From: Ailurus styani
Lineage: Eukaryota; Chordata; Mammalia; Carnivora; Ailuridae
DNA: 64,000 bases
Assembly: GCA_002007465.1 (NCBI GenBank)
Contig: LNAC01000743.1
Coordinates: forward strand, 408,407-472,406
Direction of reading: 5' to 3'
The notes under the pieces are model-generated. The model worked only from the letters and a program-made list of their open reading frames with translations, did no database searches and was not told the DNA's origin. Made by a program: the position numbers and the translations under genes. Shown here one piece after another: positions 1 through 11,519 of the stretch. Each line of letters starts with the position of its first letter. Positions within the stretch are counted from its first letter, which is position 1.

Positions 1-418
1 AACAATTGTAAATAATTATGCCACTAACTAAGGAACAAGCAAATACATAAATTAATTATATCAAAATTAAAGAAACTCATTGATAATAATACAATAATAG
101 TAGGGAACTTAAACACTCACTCATAGCAATGGAAAGAGCATCTAAACAGAAGATCAACAGGGAAACAAGGGCTTTGACAGACAGTGGACCAGATGGACTT
201 AACAGATATATTCAAAACATTTCATCATAAAGCAGCAGAATATGCATTCTTTTCGAGTACACAAGCAAAAGCCTCCAGAATAGCTCACATACTGGGTCAC
301 AAAGCAGGACTCAAGAAGTACAAAAAGACTGAGATCATACCACACAAAATTTCAGACCACATGCTATGAAATTTGAAATCAACCACAAGAAAAAAATTGG
401 AAGGGCTACAAATACAAG

Positions 419-821
419 ATTTTGTTTGTTTGTTTTTATTTACTCATTTATTTTTTTCAGTGATCCAAGATACATTGTTTATGCACCACACCCAGTGCTC
501 CACGCAATACATGCCCTCCTTAGTACCCACCATCAGGCTCACCCATCCCCCCACCCCCTCCCATCCATAACCCTCAGTTTGTTTCTCGGAGTCCACAGTC
601 TCTCATCTTTCATCTCTCCCTTCAGTTTACCCAAATTCACTTTTCCTTTCCTTCTCCTAATGTCTTCCATTTTATTCTCTATGTTCCATAAGTAAGTGAA
701 ACCATATAATAATTGACTTTCTCTGCTTGACTTCTTCCACTCAGCATAATCTCCAGACCCATTCACATTGATGCAAAAGTTGGGTATTCATCCTTTCTGA
801 TAGGTGCATAATATTCCATTG
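419..821 (-). mobile_element. 5'-truncated L1 3' UTR insertion
   Basis: About 400 bases of L1 3' UTR in antisense, starting with a T-rich stretch (reverse of the A tail) and 'cagtgatccaaga'. It interrupts the host L1 and is flanked by a near-perfect TSD: caaatacaag (409-418) and caaatactag (822-831). It belongs to the lineage whose 3' end reads 'cttggatcactg' in sense, also seen at 22886, 23128, 57444 and 60766. Confidence 0.85.
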
Positions 822-852
822 CAAATACTAGATGTTTAAGAATCATGCTACT

Positions 853-1054
853 AAGAGCATTTGGGTGGCTCAGTTGGATAAGAATCTGCCTTTGGCTAGA
901 TCATGATTCCAGGGTCCTGGGATTGAGCCCCACACTGGGCTCCCTGCTCAGTGGAAAGCCTGCTTTTCTCTCTCTATCTGCCACTGCCCCACTTGTGCTT
1001 CTTCATTCTCTCTCTGTCAAATAAATAGATAAAATCTTTAAAAAAGAGAAAAAG
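853..1054 (+). mobile_element. CAN SINE (tRNA-Lys-derived), older subfamily
   Basis: tRNA-like head with 'gtggctcagttgg', pyrimidine-rich middle, 'caaataaatagataaaatc' tail and short A run. An 11-base TSD, atcatgctact, lies at 842-852 and 1055-1065, so the element inserted inside L1 ORF2 sequence. Confidence 0.92.
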
Positions 1055-1250
1055 ATCATGCTACTGAAGTATGAATGGGTCAACCAGGAAATCAAAGAAT
1101 TTTTAAAAATATATGAAAGGAAACAAAAATACAAATATGAGAGTCCAAAAACTTTGGGATACAGCAAAGGTGGTCCTGACAAGGAAGTATATAGCAATAC
1201 AGGCCTTACTTAAGAAGCAAAAAAAAAAACTCAAATAAAAACCTAACCTT

Positions 1251-1445
1251 GGGCACCTGGGTGGCTCAGTGGGTTAAACCTTCTGCCTTTGGCCTAGGTT
1301 ATGATCTCAGGGTCCTGGGATTGAGGCCCGCATCAGGCTCTCTGCTCAGTGGGGAGCCTGCTTCCTCCTCTCTTTCTGCCTGTCTCTCAGCCTACTTGTG
1401 ATCTCTCTCCCACTGTGAAATAAATAAACAAAATATTGAAAAAAA
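1251..1445 (+). mobile_element. CAN SINE, mustelid type (first of a same-site pair)
   Basis: Head 'gggcacctgggtggctcagt', CT-rich body, A-rich end. Flanked by acctaacctt at 1241-1250 and 1447-1456. The second flank is also the left flank of the next SINE. Confidence 0.93.
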
Positions 1446-1456
1446 AACCTAACCTT

Positions 1457-1664
1457 GGGCGCCTGGGTGGCTCAGTGGGTTAAAGCCGCTGCTTTCGGCT
1501 CAGTTCATGATCTCAGCGTCCTGGGATTGAGGCCCGCATCGGGCTCTCTGCTCAGCGGGGAGCCTGCTTCCTCCTCTCCTTGTCTCTCTGCCTGCCTCTC
1601 TGCCTACTTGTGATCTCTCTCTCTCTGTGTCAAATAAATAAATAAAAGCTTTAAAAAAAAAAAA
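1457..1664 (+). mobile_element. CAN SINE, mustelid type (second of a same-site pair)
   Basis: Complete head, CT-rich body and A tail. Flanked by aacctaacctt at 1446-1456 and 1665-1675; the third repeat rejoins the host L1 sequence ('acacttaaagaag'). Confidence 0.93.
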
Positions 1665-3111
1665 AACCTAACCTTACACTTAAAGAAGATGGAAAAAAAA
1701 ACATCAATTAGAGCCCAAATCCAACAGGAGATAGAAAATAATAAAAATTAGAACTGAAATCAAGGATATAAATTTAAAAAAAGCAGTAGAACAGATCTAG
1801 GAAACTAGGAACTGGTTCTTTGAAAGAATTAACAACATTGATAAACCCCTAGCCAGATTCATCAAAAGAATGGAGAAAGGATGCCCCCAAAATGAAATCA
1901 TGATGAAAGAGGCATCACAACTACACTGCAGAAATACAACTATAAGAGAATATTATGAGAAATCATATGTCAACAAATTAGGCACTCTGGAAGAAATAGA
2001 TAAGTTCCTAGAAACATATTAACTACCAAAACTGACTCAGGAAAAACAGAAAATCTGAGTAGATCCACAACCAGCATGAAATTGAATCAATAATCAAAAA
2101 TCTTGCAACAAACAAGAGTTCAGGGCCAAATATCTTCCTAGGGGAATTCTACAAAACATTTAAAGAAGAATCAATACCTATTCTTCTGAACTGTTTAAAA
2201 AACTAGAAATGGAAGGGAAACATCCAAACTCATTCTCCGAAGCCAGTATTACCTTGACACCAAAACCAGACATAGACCCCCACTAAGAAGGAGAATTACA
2301 TACCAATATCCCTAATGAATATGGGGGTAAAAACCTCAGCAAGATACTAGCTAATAGGATCCAACAGTGCATTAAAGGGATTATTCAACATGACCAAGGG
2401 GGATTTATTTATGGGCTGCAAGAGTGGTTCAATGTCCACAAATAAATCAATATGATACAGTACATTAATAAAAATAAAGGATAAGAACCATGTGATTCTC
2501 TCAATAGATGCAAAAAGTGCATTTGATAAAATATAACATCCTTTCTTAACAAAAACCCTCAAGAATGTAGGGATAGAAGAAAGATATCTCAACATCATAA
2601 AGGCCAACTATGAAAGACATACAGATAATTTCATCCTCAATGAGGAAAACACAGCTTTTCCCCTAAGGTCAGGCACACATCAGGGATGTTTATTCTCATC
2701 ATGGTTGTTCAATACAGTACTAGAAATCCTAGGCTGAGAAATCAGAAAACAAAAAGAAAAAAAATGGCATCCAGATCAGCAAGCAAGAAATCAAACTTAT
2801 CCTCTTTGCAGATTATGTGATATACTATGTAGAAAACCTGAAAGACTCCACCAAAAAAATTGCTAGAACTGATACAGGAATTCAGCAAAGTTGAAGGATA
2901 TAAAATCATCACACAGAAGTCTGCCGCATTTCTATACTCCAAAAACGAAACTGCAGAAGGAGAAATAAAGGAATCAGTCCCATTTACAATTGAACTACAA
3001 ACCATAAGATATCTAGGAGTAAGCTAATGAAATAGGTAAATGATCCATACTCTGAAAACTATAGGACACTTATGAAAGAAATTGAGGAAGACAGAAAGAA
3101 ATGGAAAAACA

Positions 3112-3300
3112 GGGCGCCTGGGTGGCTCAGTGGGTTAAAGCCTCTGCTTTCGGCTCAGGTCATGATCTCAGCGTCCTGGGATCGAGGCCCGCATCGGGCT
3201 CTCTGCTCAGCAGGGAGCCTGCTTCCTCCTCTCCTTGTCTCTCTGCCTGCCTCTCTGCCTACTTGTAATCTCTCTCTCTGTGTCAAATAAATAAATAAAA

Positions 3301-3365
<65 letters not shown>
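3112..3365 (+). mobile_element. CAN SINE with a pure A tail of about 60 bases
   Basis: Well-preserved mustelid-type SINE followed by an uninterrupted A run from 3306 to 3366. A perfect 15-base TSD, agaaatggaaaaaca, lies at 3097-3111 and 3366-3380. The long uninterrupted tail and perfect TSD argue for a recent insertion. It sits in L1 ORF2 sequence. Confidence 0.95.
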
Positions 3366-3368
<3 letters not shown>

Positions 3369-5052
3369 AATGGAAAAACATTCCATGCTCATGGATTGGA
3401 AGAACAAATATTGTTGAATAGCTATGCTACCTAGAGCAATCTACACACTCATGCCATCCCTATCAAAATAACACCAGTATTTTTCACAGAGATGGAAAAA
3501 AATTCTAAAATTCTTATGGGACCAGAAAAGACCCCAAATAGTCAAAGTAATGTTGAAAAAGAATATGAAAGCTGGAGCCATCACAATGCCAGACTTCAAG
3601 CTGTATTACAAAGCTGTAATCATCAAGACAGTATGGCACTGGTACAAAAGCATACACTTAGATCAATGGAAGAGAATAGAAAACCCAGAAATGGATCCTC
3701 AAGTCTATGGTCAACTAAACTTCAACAAAGCAGGAAATAATATACAATGGAAAAAAGACAGTCTCTTTAACAAATGGTGTTGGGAAAACTGGACAGCAAC
3801 ATGCAGAAGAATGGAACTAGACCACTCTCTTACACCATATGTAAAAATAAATTAAAAAAAGAGGAAGACCTAAAGGAATCCATCAAAATGGAGGAGAACA
3901 CAGACAAACTCTTTGACGTCTTTGACATCAGCTGCAGCAACCCCTTACTAGACATGTCTCCAAGGGCAAGGGAAAGAAAGGCAGAAATGAAGTATTAGGA
4001 CTTCATCAAGACAAAATGCTTCTGCACAGGGAAGGAAACAATCAACAAAACTAAAAGTGAGCCTACAGAATAGGATAATATATTTGCAAATGACTTATCA
4101 GATAAAGGGTTAGCACCCCAAATCTATAAAGAACTTATCAAACTCAACACCCCCCAAAAAACAAAAAAAATCCAGTCAAGAAATGTACGAAAGATTTGTT
4201 CAGACATACCTCCAAGAAGACATACAAATGGGTAATAAACACATAAAAAAATGTTCAATATCGCTCATCATCAGGGAAATACAAATCAAAACCACAATGA
4301 GATATCATCTGACACCATTTGAAATGACTAAAATTAATACCTCAGGAAAAAATAGATGTTGGTGAGGATGTAGAGAAAGGTGAATCCTCTTCCACTGTTG
4401 ATGGGAATGCAAAATTGTGCAGCCATTCTGGAAAACAGTATGGAGGTTCCTCAAAATTTTGCAAATAGAACTCTCCTATGACCCAACAACTGTGGTACTA
4501 GGTATTTATCAGAAGGATGAAAAATTAGTGATTCAAAGAGTCTCATGTACCCCAATGTTTATAGAGTGCATGTTTACAACAGCTAAAGTGTGGCTAGAAC
4601 CCAGATATCCATCCATGGATGAGTGGATAAAGAAGATGCTGTATATATATTGAATGGAATATTACTCAGCCATCAAAAAGTCTGAAATCTTGCCATTTGC
4701 AATGATGTGGATGGAACTGGAGTGTGTTATGCTAAGCAAAATAAGTCAGAGAAAGACAAATACCATATGATTGCACTCATGTGCAATTTAAGAAACAATA
4801 CTGATGAACATAGAGGAAGGGAAGGAAAAATAAAGTAATATAAAAAAAGAGAGGGAGGTAAACCATAAGAGACTGTTAACTGTAGGGAATAAACTGAGGG
4901 TTGCTAGAGGAGATGGGGTAATTTGATGATGGCTATTAAGGAGGGCTCTTAATGTAATGAGTAGTGGGTGCAACTGATGAATCACTGAATTCTTCACCTG
5001 AAACTAATAATACACTATATATTAACTTACTTGAATTTAAGTTAAAAATATA

Positions 5053-5745
5053 GGTCACATTTTAGGCCACAAAACAACTTTCAAAAAATTTAGAAGATTA
5101 AAGTAATATCATGCATTTTTTTTTCTGATCACAACAGTATGATACTATAAACCACAGGAAAAAAGTCTGGAAATAACACAAATACATGGAGGTTAAACAT
5201 CATGCTATTAAGCAGTGAATGGATCAACCAAGAAATCAAAGGAGGAATTCAAAAATACAAAGAGACAAATGAAAATCAAAACAATAGTCAAAAATGTTTT
5301 GGATTCAGCAGAAGCTATTCTAAGATGAAGCTTATATCAGTAGAGTCCCCCTCAAGAAGCAAGAAAAATCTCAAATATACATCCTAACCTTATACCTAAT
5401 GAAGCTAGAAAAAAAAGCAAAATCCAAAACAAGTAGAATGAAGAAAATAATAAAGATTAGAGAAGAAATATACAAATAGAAACTCAAAAAACAATAGAGT
5501 AGGTCAATGAAACCAGGAGCTCGTTCTTTTAAAACATCAACAAAATAGATAAAACTTTAGCCAGACGCATGAAAGAGAGAGAGAGAGAGGTCTTAAAATC
5601 AGAAATGAAACCAGAGAAATAACTATTGACACCACAGAAATACAAAGGAGTGTAAGAGAATATTTTGAAAAATGATGCCAGAATTTTGAGCAACCTAGAA
5701 GAAATGAATAAATTCTAATAAACATATAGTCTCCATATCTTAAAT
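5053..5745 (+). mobile_element. Older L1 fragment (ORF2 endonuclease end to start of RT)
   Basis: After the 3' end of the preceding L1 the sequence returns to ORF2: 'ttaggccacaaaacaac', 'aaatacatggaggttaaaca', 'ggatcaaccaagaaatcaaa', 'ccaggagctcgttc'. It is more diverged than the preceding copy, has many stops and carries a short (GA)n at 5573-5589. Probably a separate, older insertion. No TSD found. Confidence 0.75.
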
Positions 5746-6296
5746 AGGAAGAAATTTAATTATATTTCAATTATATTTCAAAGTAAGCACTTATATAAAA
5801 TTAGATTTTTATATTATTACTGAATTTGTCTAAATACAAATACTGATACATAATCTATTGTGTTTAAATGTATTAATACATTTGATTTCAGAATACTTAA
5901 TAATGTGAAACCAATTTTATTGGTAAAGCAAATTTAACTTATATATTCACTTTGTATATTAATAAAATACATTTTAATTTACACATAACTGGTATACATA
6001 GTCATTTATAATATAATATTTGGTTGTATTAGTAAAAGAAATTCATTTTCACTATACTGATTCCCATCTACCATAGAATCTCAAAGGACAAGTACTGTGC
6101 TTATCTTGATATTGCAAAAATCTAGAACAGTGTACATGCTTCAAAAATACCACCGATAAAAACTTTTAAACTTTAAGAAGCAATTGAAATGTAGGGATAC
6201 ATTTGGAGATAGACCTTATTTTATGCAAAAAATTGTGTAGTTATAATGAATATGTCTATTAATTTCTGAGCTAGTATGTAATAGTACATATAACTT
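5746..6296. other. Unassigned AT-rich sequence
   Basis: No open frame, splice-like structure or clear repeat. A stretch at 6070-6145 ('ggacaagtactgtgctt', 'agaacagtgtacatgcttc') faintly resembles the 3' end of an L2 LINE but is too diverged to call. Confidence 0.5.
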
Positions 6297-6327
6297 TTTT
6301 TCAAACGTTTATTTAAATTCTAGTTGG

Positions 6328-6517
6328 GGCGCCTGGGTGGCTCAGTGGGTTAAAGCCTCTGCCTTCAGCCAAGGTCATGATCTCAGGGTCCTGGGATCGA
6401 GGCCCGCATCAGGCTCTCTGCTCAGCAGGGAGCCTGCTTCCTCCTCTCTCTGCCTGCCTCTGTGCCTACTTGCAATCTTTCTCTGTCAAATAAATAAATA
6501 AAATCTTTAAAAAAAAA
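6328..6517 (+). mobile_element. CAN SINE, mustelid type
   Basis: Complete SINE with a perfect 14-base TSD, taaattctagttgg, at 6314-6327 and 6518-6531. Inserted in the 3' UTR of the antisense L1. Confidence 0.95.
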
Positions 6518-6907
6518 TAAATTCTAGTTGGCTAACATAGAGTGCATCATTGGTTTCAGGAGTATAATAATAGTGATTCATCACTTGCATATATCACCCC
6601 TGTGTTTAACAAGCCAAGCACCCTCCTTAATATCAATCACCCATTTAACCCATCCCCTACCCATCTCCCCTCTATCAACCCTCAGTTTGTCCTCTATAGT
6701 TAAAAAGTCCCTTATGGTTTGCTTCCTTCTCTTTTTTTTCCCCTTCCCCTATGTTCATCTGTATTGTTTCTGAATTCCATATATGACTGAAACCATATGG
6801 TATGTCTTTAACTGACTGACTTGTTTCACTTAGCATAAAATTCCCTAGCTCCATCCACATCCTTGCAAATAGAAAAATTTCATTCTTTTTGATAGCTGAG
6901 TAATAGT

Positions 6908-6979
6908 CCATTATATATATATGTATATATATATTCATTATATGTATATATAGTACATTTTATATATATATATATATTC
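6908..6979. repeat. TA-rich simple repeat
   Basis: Interrupted (TA)n/(TATG)n at the position of the 'tccattgtatatata' stretch of L1 3' sequence; grown from the L1 itself. Confidence 0.85.
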
Positions 6980-7244
6980 CACAAATTCTTTATCCATTCA
7001 TCTGCTGATGAACATTTGGGCTCTATCCATAATTTGACTATTGTTGATAATGTTTCTATAAACATTGGGGTGCATATGTTCCTTCTAATCAATATTTTTG
7101 TATCCTGTGGGTAAATACCTTGTAGTGCTTTTGCTAGGTCATAGGGTAGTTCTATTTTTAAATTTTTGAGGAAATTTGACACTGTTGTCCAAAGTGGCTG
7201 CACAAATTTGCATTCCCTCACACAGTGTAAGAGTGTTCCCCTTT

Positions 7245-7454
7245 GGGCGCCTGGGTGGCTCAGTGGGTTAAAGCCTCTGCTTTCGGCCCAGGTCATGATC
7301 TCAGGGTCCTGGGATCGAGGCCCGCATCGGGCTCTCTGCTTGGCAGGGAGCCTGCTTCCCCCTCTCTCTCTCTCTCTCTGCCTGCCTCTCTGCCTCCTTG
7401 TGATCTCTCTCCCGCTGTGAAATAAATAAATAAAATCTTTAAAAAAAAAAAAAA
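7245..7454 (+). mobile_element. CAN SINE, mustelid type
   Basis: Complete SINE. Perfect 16-base TSD, aagagtgttccccttt, at 7229-7244 and 7455-7470. Inserted in the antisense ORF2 C-terminal region. Confidence 0.95.
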
Positions 7455-8975
7455 AAGAGTGTTCCCCTTTAGTCACATCATCACTCCCACCTATTGCTTC
7501 TTATGTTGTTTATTTTAACCATTCTGACCAGTATGAGACAGTATCTCATTGGGATTTTGATTTCTATTTCCCTGATGATGAGTGCTTTTGAGCATCTTGT
7601 TTTGTGTCTGGTGGCAATCTGGATGTCTTCTTAGGAAAAATGTTATGCCTTCTGCCAACTTATTGATTGGATTATTTGTTTTTTGGGGGTATTGAGTTTG
7701 ATAAGTTCTTTATACATTTTGGATACTAACACTTTATCAGATATGTCCTTTGCAAATATCTTCTCCCATTCTGTAGGCTAACTTTTAGTTTTATTGATTG
7801 TTTCCTTGACTGTGCAGAAGTTTTTTATCTTGGTGAAGTCCCAGTAATTTTTGCTTTGTTTCCCTTGCCTACATAGATGTGTCTAGGAAGAAGTTACTAT
7901 AGCTGAGGACAAAGAGGTTGCTGCCTGAGTTCTCCTCCACTATTCTGATGATTTTCTGTCTCACATTTAGGTGTTCCAACCATTTTGAATTTATTTTTGT
8001 GTATGATGTAAGAAACTAAAACTGGTCCAGTTTCATTCTTTTGCATGTGCAGAATGTACATTGGTCTTTTTTATCTTTTTATCCTTTCTGATATTCTATG
8101 TCTCTTGACTGGGGTGTTTAGTTCATTTATATTCAGAGTGATTATTGATAGATATGAATTTAGTGCATCATATCACTTGTAAAATCATTATTTCTTGAGA
8201 TTTTCTGTTCTGTTTTAGTCTTCATTGTTTTCGCTCTTTCCCTCTTGAAGAGTCCCCTTTAATATTTCTTTTAGGACTGGATTAGTAACAATGAATTCCT
8301 TTAACTTTCATTTTTCTGGGAAACTCTTTACCTCTCCTTTTATTCTGAGTGGCAGCCTTGATGGATAAAGTATTTGTGGCTGCATATTTTCCCCATTCAA
8401 TGTGTTGAGTATATCATGCCACTCTCTTCTGCCTTCACAGGCTTCCATGCAGAGAACTGTTGTGATCCTTATTTCCTTCCCCCTGTAGGCTGAGGATTTT
8501 TCCCTTGCTTTTTTCAGGATTATTTCCTCATCTCTGTATTTAGCAAATTTAAATATGATATGTCTTGGAGTTGAATGGCTTTTGTTGATTTTGATGGGAG
8601 TTATCTGTGCCTTCTGAATTCATATGTCTGTTTCTTTCTCTAGACTAGGGAAATTTTCATCCTATAAATCCTCTGCACCTTTTTTCTGTCTTCTTCTTCT
8701 TAGACTTCTATGATATGAATGTTATTATGTTTTATGAAGTCACTGAGTTACCTATGTTTACATTTATGGTCTAATATTTTTCTTTCTTCTTTTCAGCTTC
8801 ATTATGTTCCATAATTTTATCTTTTATATCAATTACTCATTCCCTGCTTCTTCTGTATTGTGGCAGTTACATCCATTTGGTTTTACATCTCAGTTATAGC
8901 ATTTTTACTTCCACCTGACTAGTTTTTAAGTCTTTTGTCTCTGCAGTAAGGGTCTCTGGTTCTTCTATGATTTTC

Positions 8976-9092
8976 TTAAGCCCAGCTTGTTTTAAATTCT
9001 ATTTCAGTCATATTACTTATAACTATTTTGATTAGATCCTTGGCCGTGACATCTTGTTCTTTCTTTTGGGGTAAATTCCTCCATCTTGTCAT
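8976..9092 (-). pseudogene. L1 ORF1 N-terminus (remnant)
   Basis: Reading down from the ATG at 9092 the frame gives MTRWRNLPQKKEQDVTAKDL and continues to ISNMTEIEFKTSWA before a stop, which matches the N-terminus of carnivore L1 ORF1p, the RNA-binding trimer-forming protein. An open frame continues upstream into the 5' UTR to 9254, so the ATG at 9092 was chosen on family similarity. The rest of ORF1 toward 8060 is stop-riddled. Confidence 0.7.
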
Positions 9093-10356
9093 TTTGTCTT
9101 GGTCTGTCTTTTGTGTGTTAAGAAAGCCTGTGCCTGGTCTTATTTGTACTAGAACTGAAGCTTTGTAGCACTCTATGATTAGTAGATGTGGTTCATGCTG
9201 GGAGATTTGTGCTGGTCTTCTAAGGGAGGGTCTTGCTGCTGCTACGGCTCTCAATCATACTTGCCTTAGTAAAAAAGGCAACTGCTGAGTGCATGGTGGT
9301 GGGGCTTGTTAAAGCGTCTCAAGCTTCCACTGTGTGTGCTTTGCCACTGTTAGGAGGGGTGAAAAATGGCTTCAGCCCACTCTTTTCCCTGGAGAGGGGA
9401 CTCCACACCCATTGATTTTCAGGAAGTCCTCACAAAAGAATGAACTATCTCTCTTCTTATGTCCCAGGCTTCTGTCAGATCCTTGCCTTCACCCTGTCTG
9501 TGTTAACACCATCTGCCCTCCTAGCAGAGGTGTAGTGCTCCTGTGTTTTATTGCATGCTCATGGTCAAATTTTACAACTCCAAATTTTAGGGACCTGGCG
9601 TGGCATGGACCTTCACTGATCCTCTGTGGTTGGGCCTCCCTATGCTGTGGCCAATAACTGGTTTGTCCCAGAAAAGCAGTTGCATAACTTCACAGGGGTT
9701 TGTAGTTCATAGCAAAGCACAGCAAAAAGCCATCCTCCAGGTTAGCTGTCCTCAGCAGGTGTCTCTGCTTGTATGCTAATGAATTGGGCAGCTTAATGTT
9801 GTCTGCTGGCTCTTTTGTTCTCTCAGAGGCAGTGCTCCTTCTCCCAAATGCACTCCAAGAAGGGGAATTGTATCTGCCAGCATGACCCAGGGCATCCTCA
9901 GAGCACATCATCTATTCCTGTGTTCCTGTGCCACTGCTCGCCTTCACTGGAACAATACTATACCTGCCAGGCTCCAGCTGGTGATGGTGTTGATTTCTAA
10001 AACTTCAGATTTTCAGCTCTGCTGCTTATAAAATCTTGCAATAATCAGCCCCTCTTGTTTTCCCAGTCAGTGGTTTTAGGGAAGTGCTTTTCTTGTGCAA
10101 TCCCCTGTATGCTGCTTTATCTCCCACCATCTCTCTCTCCCCCCTCTCCATAATCAGGGCTCCCTCCTCTGTGCAGCACATGGGATTCTTTTCCCCTCCG
10201 AATCACATCACTGCCTCTCCTACCTTTCATGTTTCTTCTTTTCTCCCTCCAATAACGCAGTTTGGTAATTGGTAATAACTTGGTAATTATTTAGTTGTGT
10301 TTGAGGGACAAGGCAAGCATAAGGTCCTCCTAGTACTCTGCCATCTTAACTCTTCC
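9093..10356 (-). promoter_or_regulatory. L1 5' UTR (promoter region), minus strand
   Basis: About 1.26 kb, richer in G+C than its surroundings and alignable by eye to the second 5' UTR at 31063-32590 (for example 'ataaagcacagcat' against 'agcaaagcacagcaaaa', and 'agaggcaatgcc' against 'agaggcagtgctcc'). In L1 this part holds the internal Pol II promoter. The start carries AAGATGG in sense, resembling the YY1 site that positions human L1 initiation. Activity is inferred, not shown. Confidence 0.7.
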
Positions 10357-10903
10357 TGTTACCCATATTATTTTAGAGAGGGAAAGTTGTTTCATTTTTT
10401 GACCATTTAATGCCATGAGTTTGTGTCTCTTAAGAATTAGTACTGAGAATTTTATCCAGAGTCTTTTTTATCATCTTGAATTTTAAAGAAAATTTATCCA
10501 TATTTTACTTTAATGACTTGTAAACCAATTTTCATTTTTCAGCTTAAGAGCTAAACACCTCCGAGGATATGTTTTTTAAATGTGTTTATTTTCTTTATGT
10601 TTTTAAAATGTGTTTATTTTCTTTTCCATTATTGTCATGTAATCTGTTTTGCTTCTTTTATTCATACCTATTTACCCTTAGCAATAAGTCTAGATCCATT
10701 TTATTTTTTTCTGTTATTTTCAGTTCCAAATTAGAAAAGATTGTGATAAGTAAGGTTTATCTAACATTAAAATTTTAGTCTTAAAATAAAAACACATACT
10801 TTAGCTATCTGCATAAAGCTGCCTTTCTTTATCACACCATTTTATTTGAAAATTCTACATTTAAGTATTACCAGAGTTAACTATTAATTACAAGTTAGAA
10901 TAT
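10357..10903. other. Unassigned AT-rich sequence
   Basis: No recognised repeat or plausible coding frame. It includes a short direct repeat around 10580-10625 (two copies of 'tgtgtttattttcttt'). Confidence 0.5.
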
Positions 10904-10939
10904 TGTGTGTGTGTGTGTGTGTGTGTGTGTCTGTGTGTG
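10904..10939. repeat. (TG)n microsatellite
   Basis: About 18 TG units with one interruption (ct). Confidence 0.95.
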
Positions 10940-10994
10940 ATAATTATCACTGAAGTATAACCATTTTAAGAAGAGTGGAGTGTTACGGAATTTT

Positions 10995-11188
10995 TTTAAA
11001 GACATTCATTTATTTATTTGATGGGGGGAAAGGGAGAGAGCAAGCACAGGAAGGAGGAATGGTAGGCATGGGAGAAGAAGGCTCCCCACTCAGCAAGGAG
11101 CCTGATGTGGGGCTCAATCTCAGGTCCCTGGGATCATGACCTGAGCTGAAGTTAGCAGCTTAACTGACTGAGCCACCAAGGTAGCCGG
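10995..11188 (-). mobile_element. CAN SINE, older subfamily
   Basis: Reverse complement SINE: T-rich start, GA-rich body, 'cctgagctgaag', 'actgactgagccacc'. TSD tgttacggaatttt at 10981-10994 and tgttatggaatttt at 11189-11202 (one mismatch). Confidence 0.92.
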
Positions 11189-11253
11189 TGTTATGGAATT
11201 TTATTTAGAAGATTGATTCTATCCAATGTGTCTTGGGAAAGCACTGTGTTTTT

Positions 11254-11294
11254 TGTGTGTGTGTGTATGTGAGTATGTGTGTGTGCGTGTGTGT
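11254..11294. repeat. (GT)n-rich imperfect microsatellite
   Basis: Imperfect GT array with tatg and gcgt interruptions. Confidence 0.9.
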
Positions 11295-11519
11295 TTATAC
11301 TTCAGCTAGTACTACCATTCAGTTGTACTGCTTATAGATGAAATACCTTATATTAAAAAAAGTAAATGTGTTGTGTATGTATCAATGAAACTTAAAATAG
11401 GCAATGCTCTTTCATTAATCATTATCATTGCATAGAGAAATTGCTTTCACATTCACGTTTTCTATCTCTGATCTACTCCTTCTCTTTAAGCATTTCACAC
11501 ATCTTGGGTTTCATAATGT

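Larger units (their letters stand above)
1..5050 (+). mobile_element. LINE-1 (carnivore lineage), ORF2 to 3' end, interrupted; 5' end outside window
   Basis: Sense-strand L1. Bases 1-408 encode the end of the ORF2 endonuclease domain (an open frame at 184-369 reads DLTDIFKTFHHKAAEYAFFS). L1 resumes at 832-852, 1055-1250 and 1665-3111 (reverse transcriptase, RT) and at 3367-5050 (C-terminal region and 3' UTR). The 3' UTR ends in the 'cctgaaactaataataca' type tail followed by A-rich sequence near 5040. Frames are broken by many stops, and the RT catalytic FADD motif near 2808 reads F-A-D-Y. Nested inside are an antisense L1 fragment and four SINEs. The copy is dead; its ORF1 and 5' UTR, if kept, lie to the left of the window. 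Confidence 0.9.
6297..10356 (-). mobile_element. LINE-1 on minus strand with 5' UTR, internally deleted
   Basis: Read on the minus strand: 5' UTR (10356 to about 9093), start of ORF1 (9092-8976 and onward), sequence around the ORF1-ORF2 junction, then a jump near 8055 into the C-terminal part of ORF2, then 3' UTR ending at a poly(T) at 6295-6302. Against the copy at 26693-32590 the jump removes about 2 kb, including the RT core. Two SINEs interrupt it. The 5' end reads, in sense, 'gagttaagatggcagagtac', the usual carnivore L1 start with an AAGATGG motif. The flanks gtacatataac and ttacccatattat may be a decayed TSD. Not capable of retrotransposition. Confidence 0.88.

Noticed and set aside
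3207..3407. Minus-strand frame with a long phenylalanine run
   Set aside because: Translation of the SINE poly(A) tail in antisense.
6070..6145. Possible L2 fragment
   Set aside because: A few words in the right order but divergence is too high for a call without alignment.
6328..6360. tRNA-Lys-like sequence with A-box ('tggctcagtggg') and B-box ('gggatcgaggc') similarity
   Set aside because: It is the tRNA-derived head of the SINE with a full SINE body, A tail and TSD; not a tRNA gene. The same applies to all other copies.
7243..7425. Conserved-looking small proteins such as GAWVAQWVKASAFGPGHDLR at several places
   Set aside because: These are translations of CAN SINE heads (also at 3072, 22652, 42685 and 49982) and repeat wherever a SINE lies in that frame.
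9233..9657. Plus-strand frames of 60 and 107 codons
   Set aside because: Antisense to an L1 5' UTR, no domains, no conservation with the matching frames at 31393-32508 that I could see by eye.
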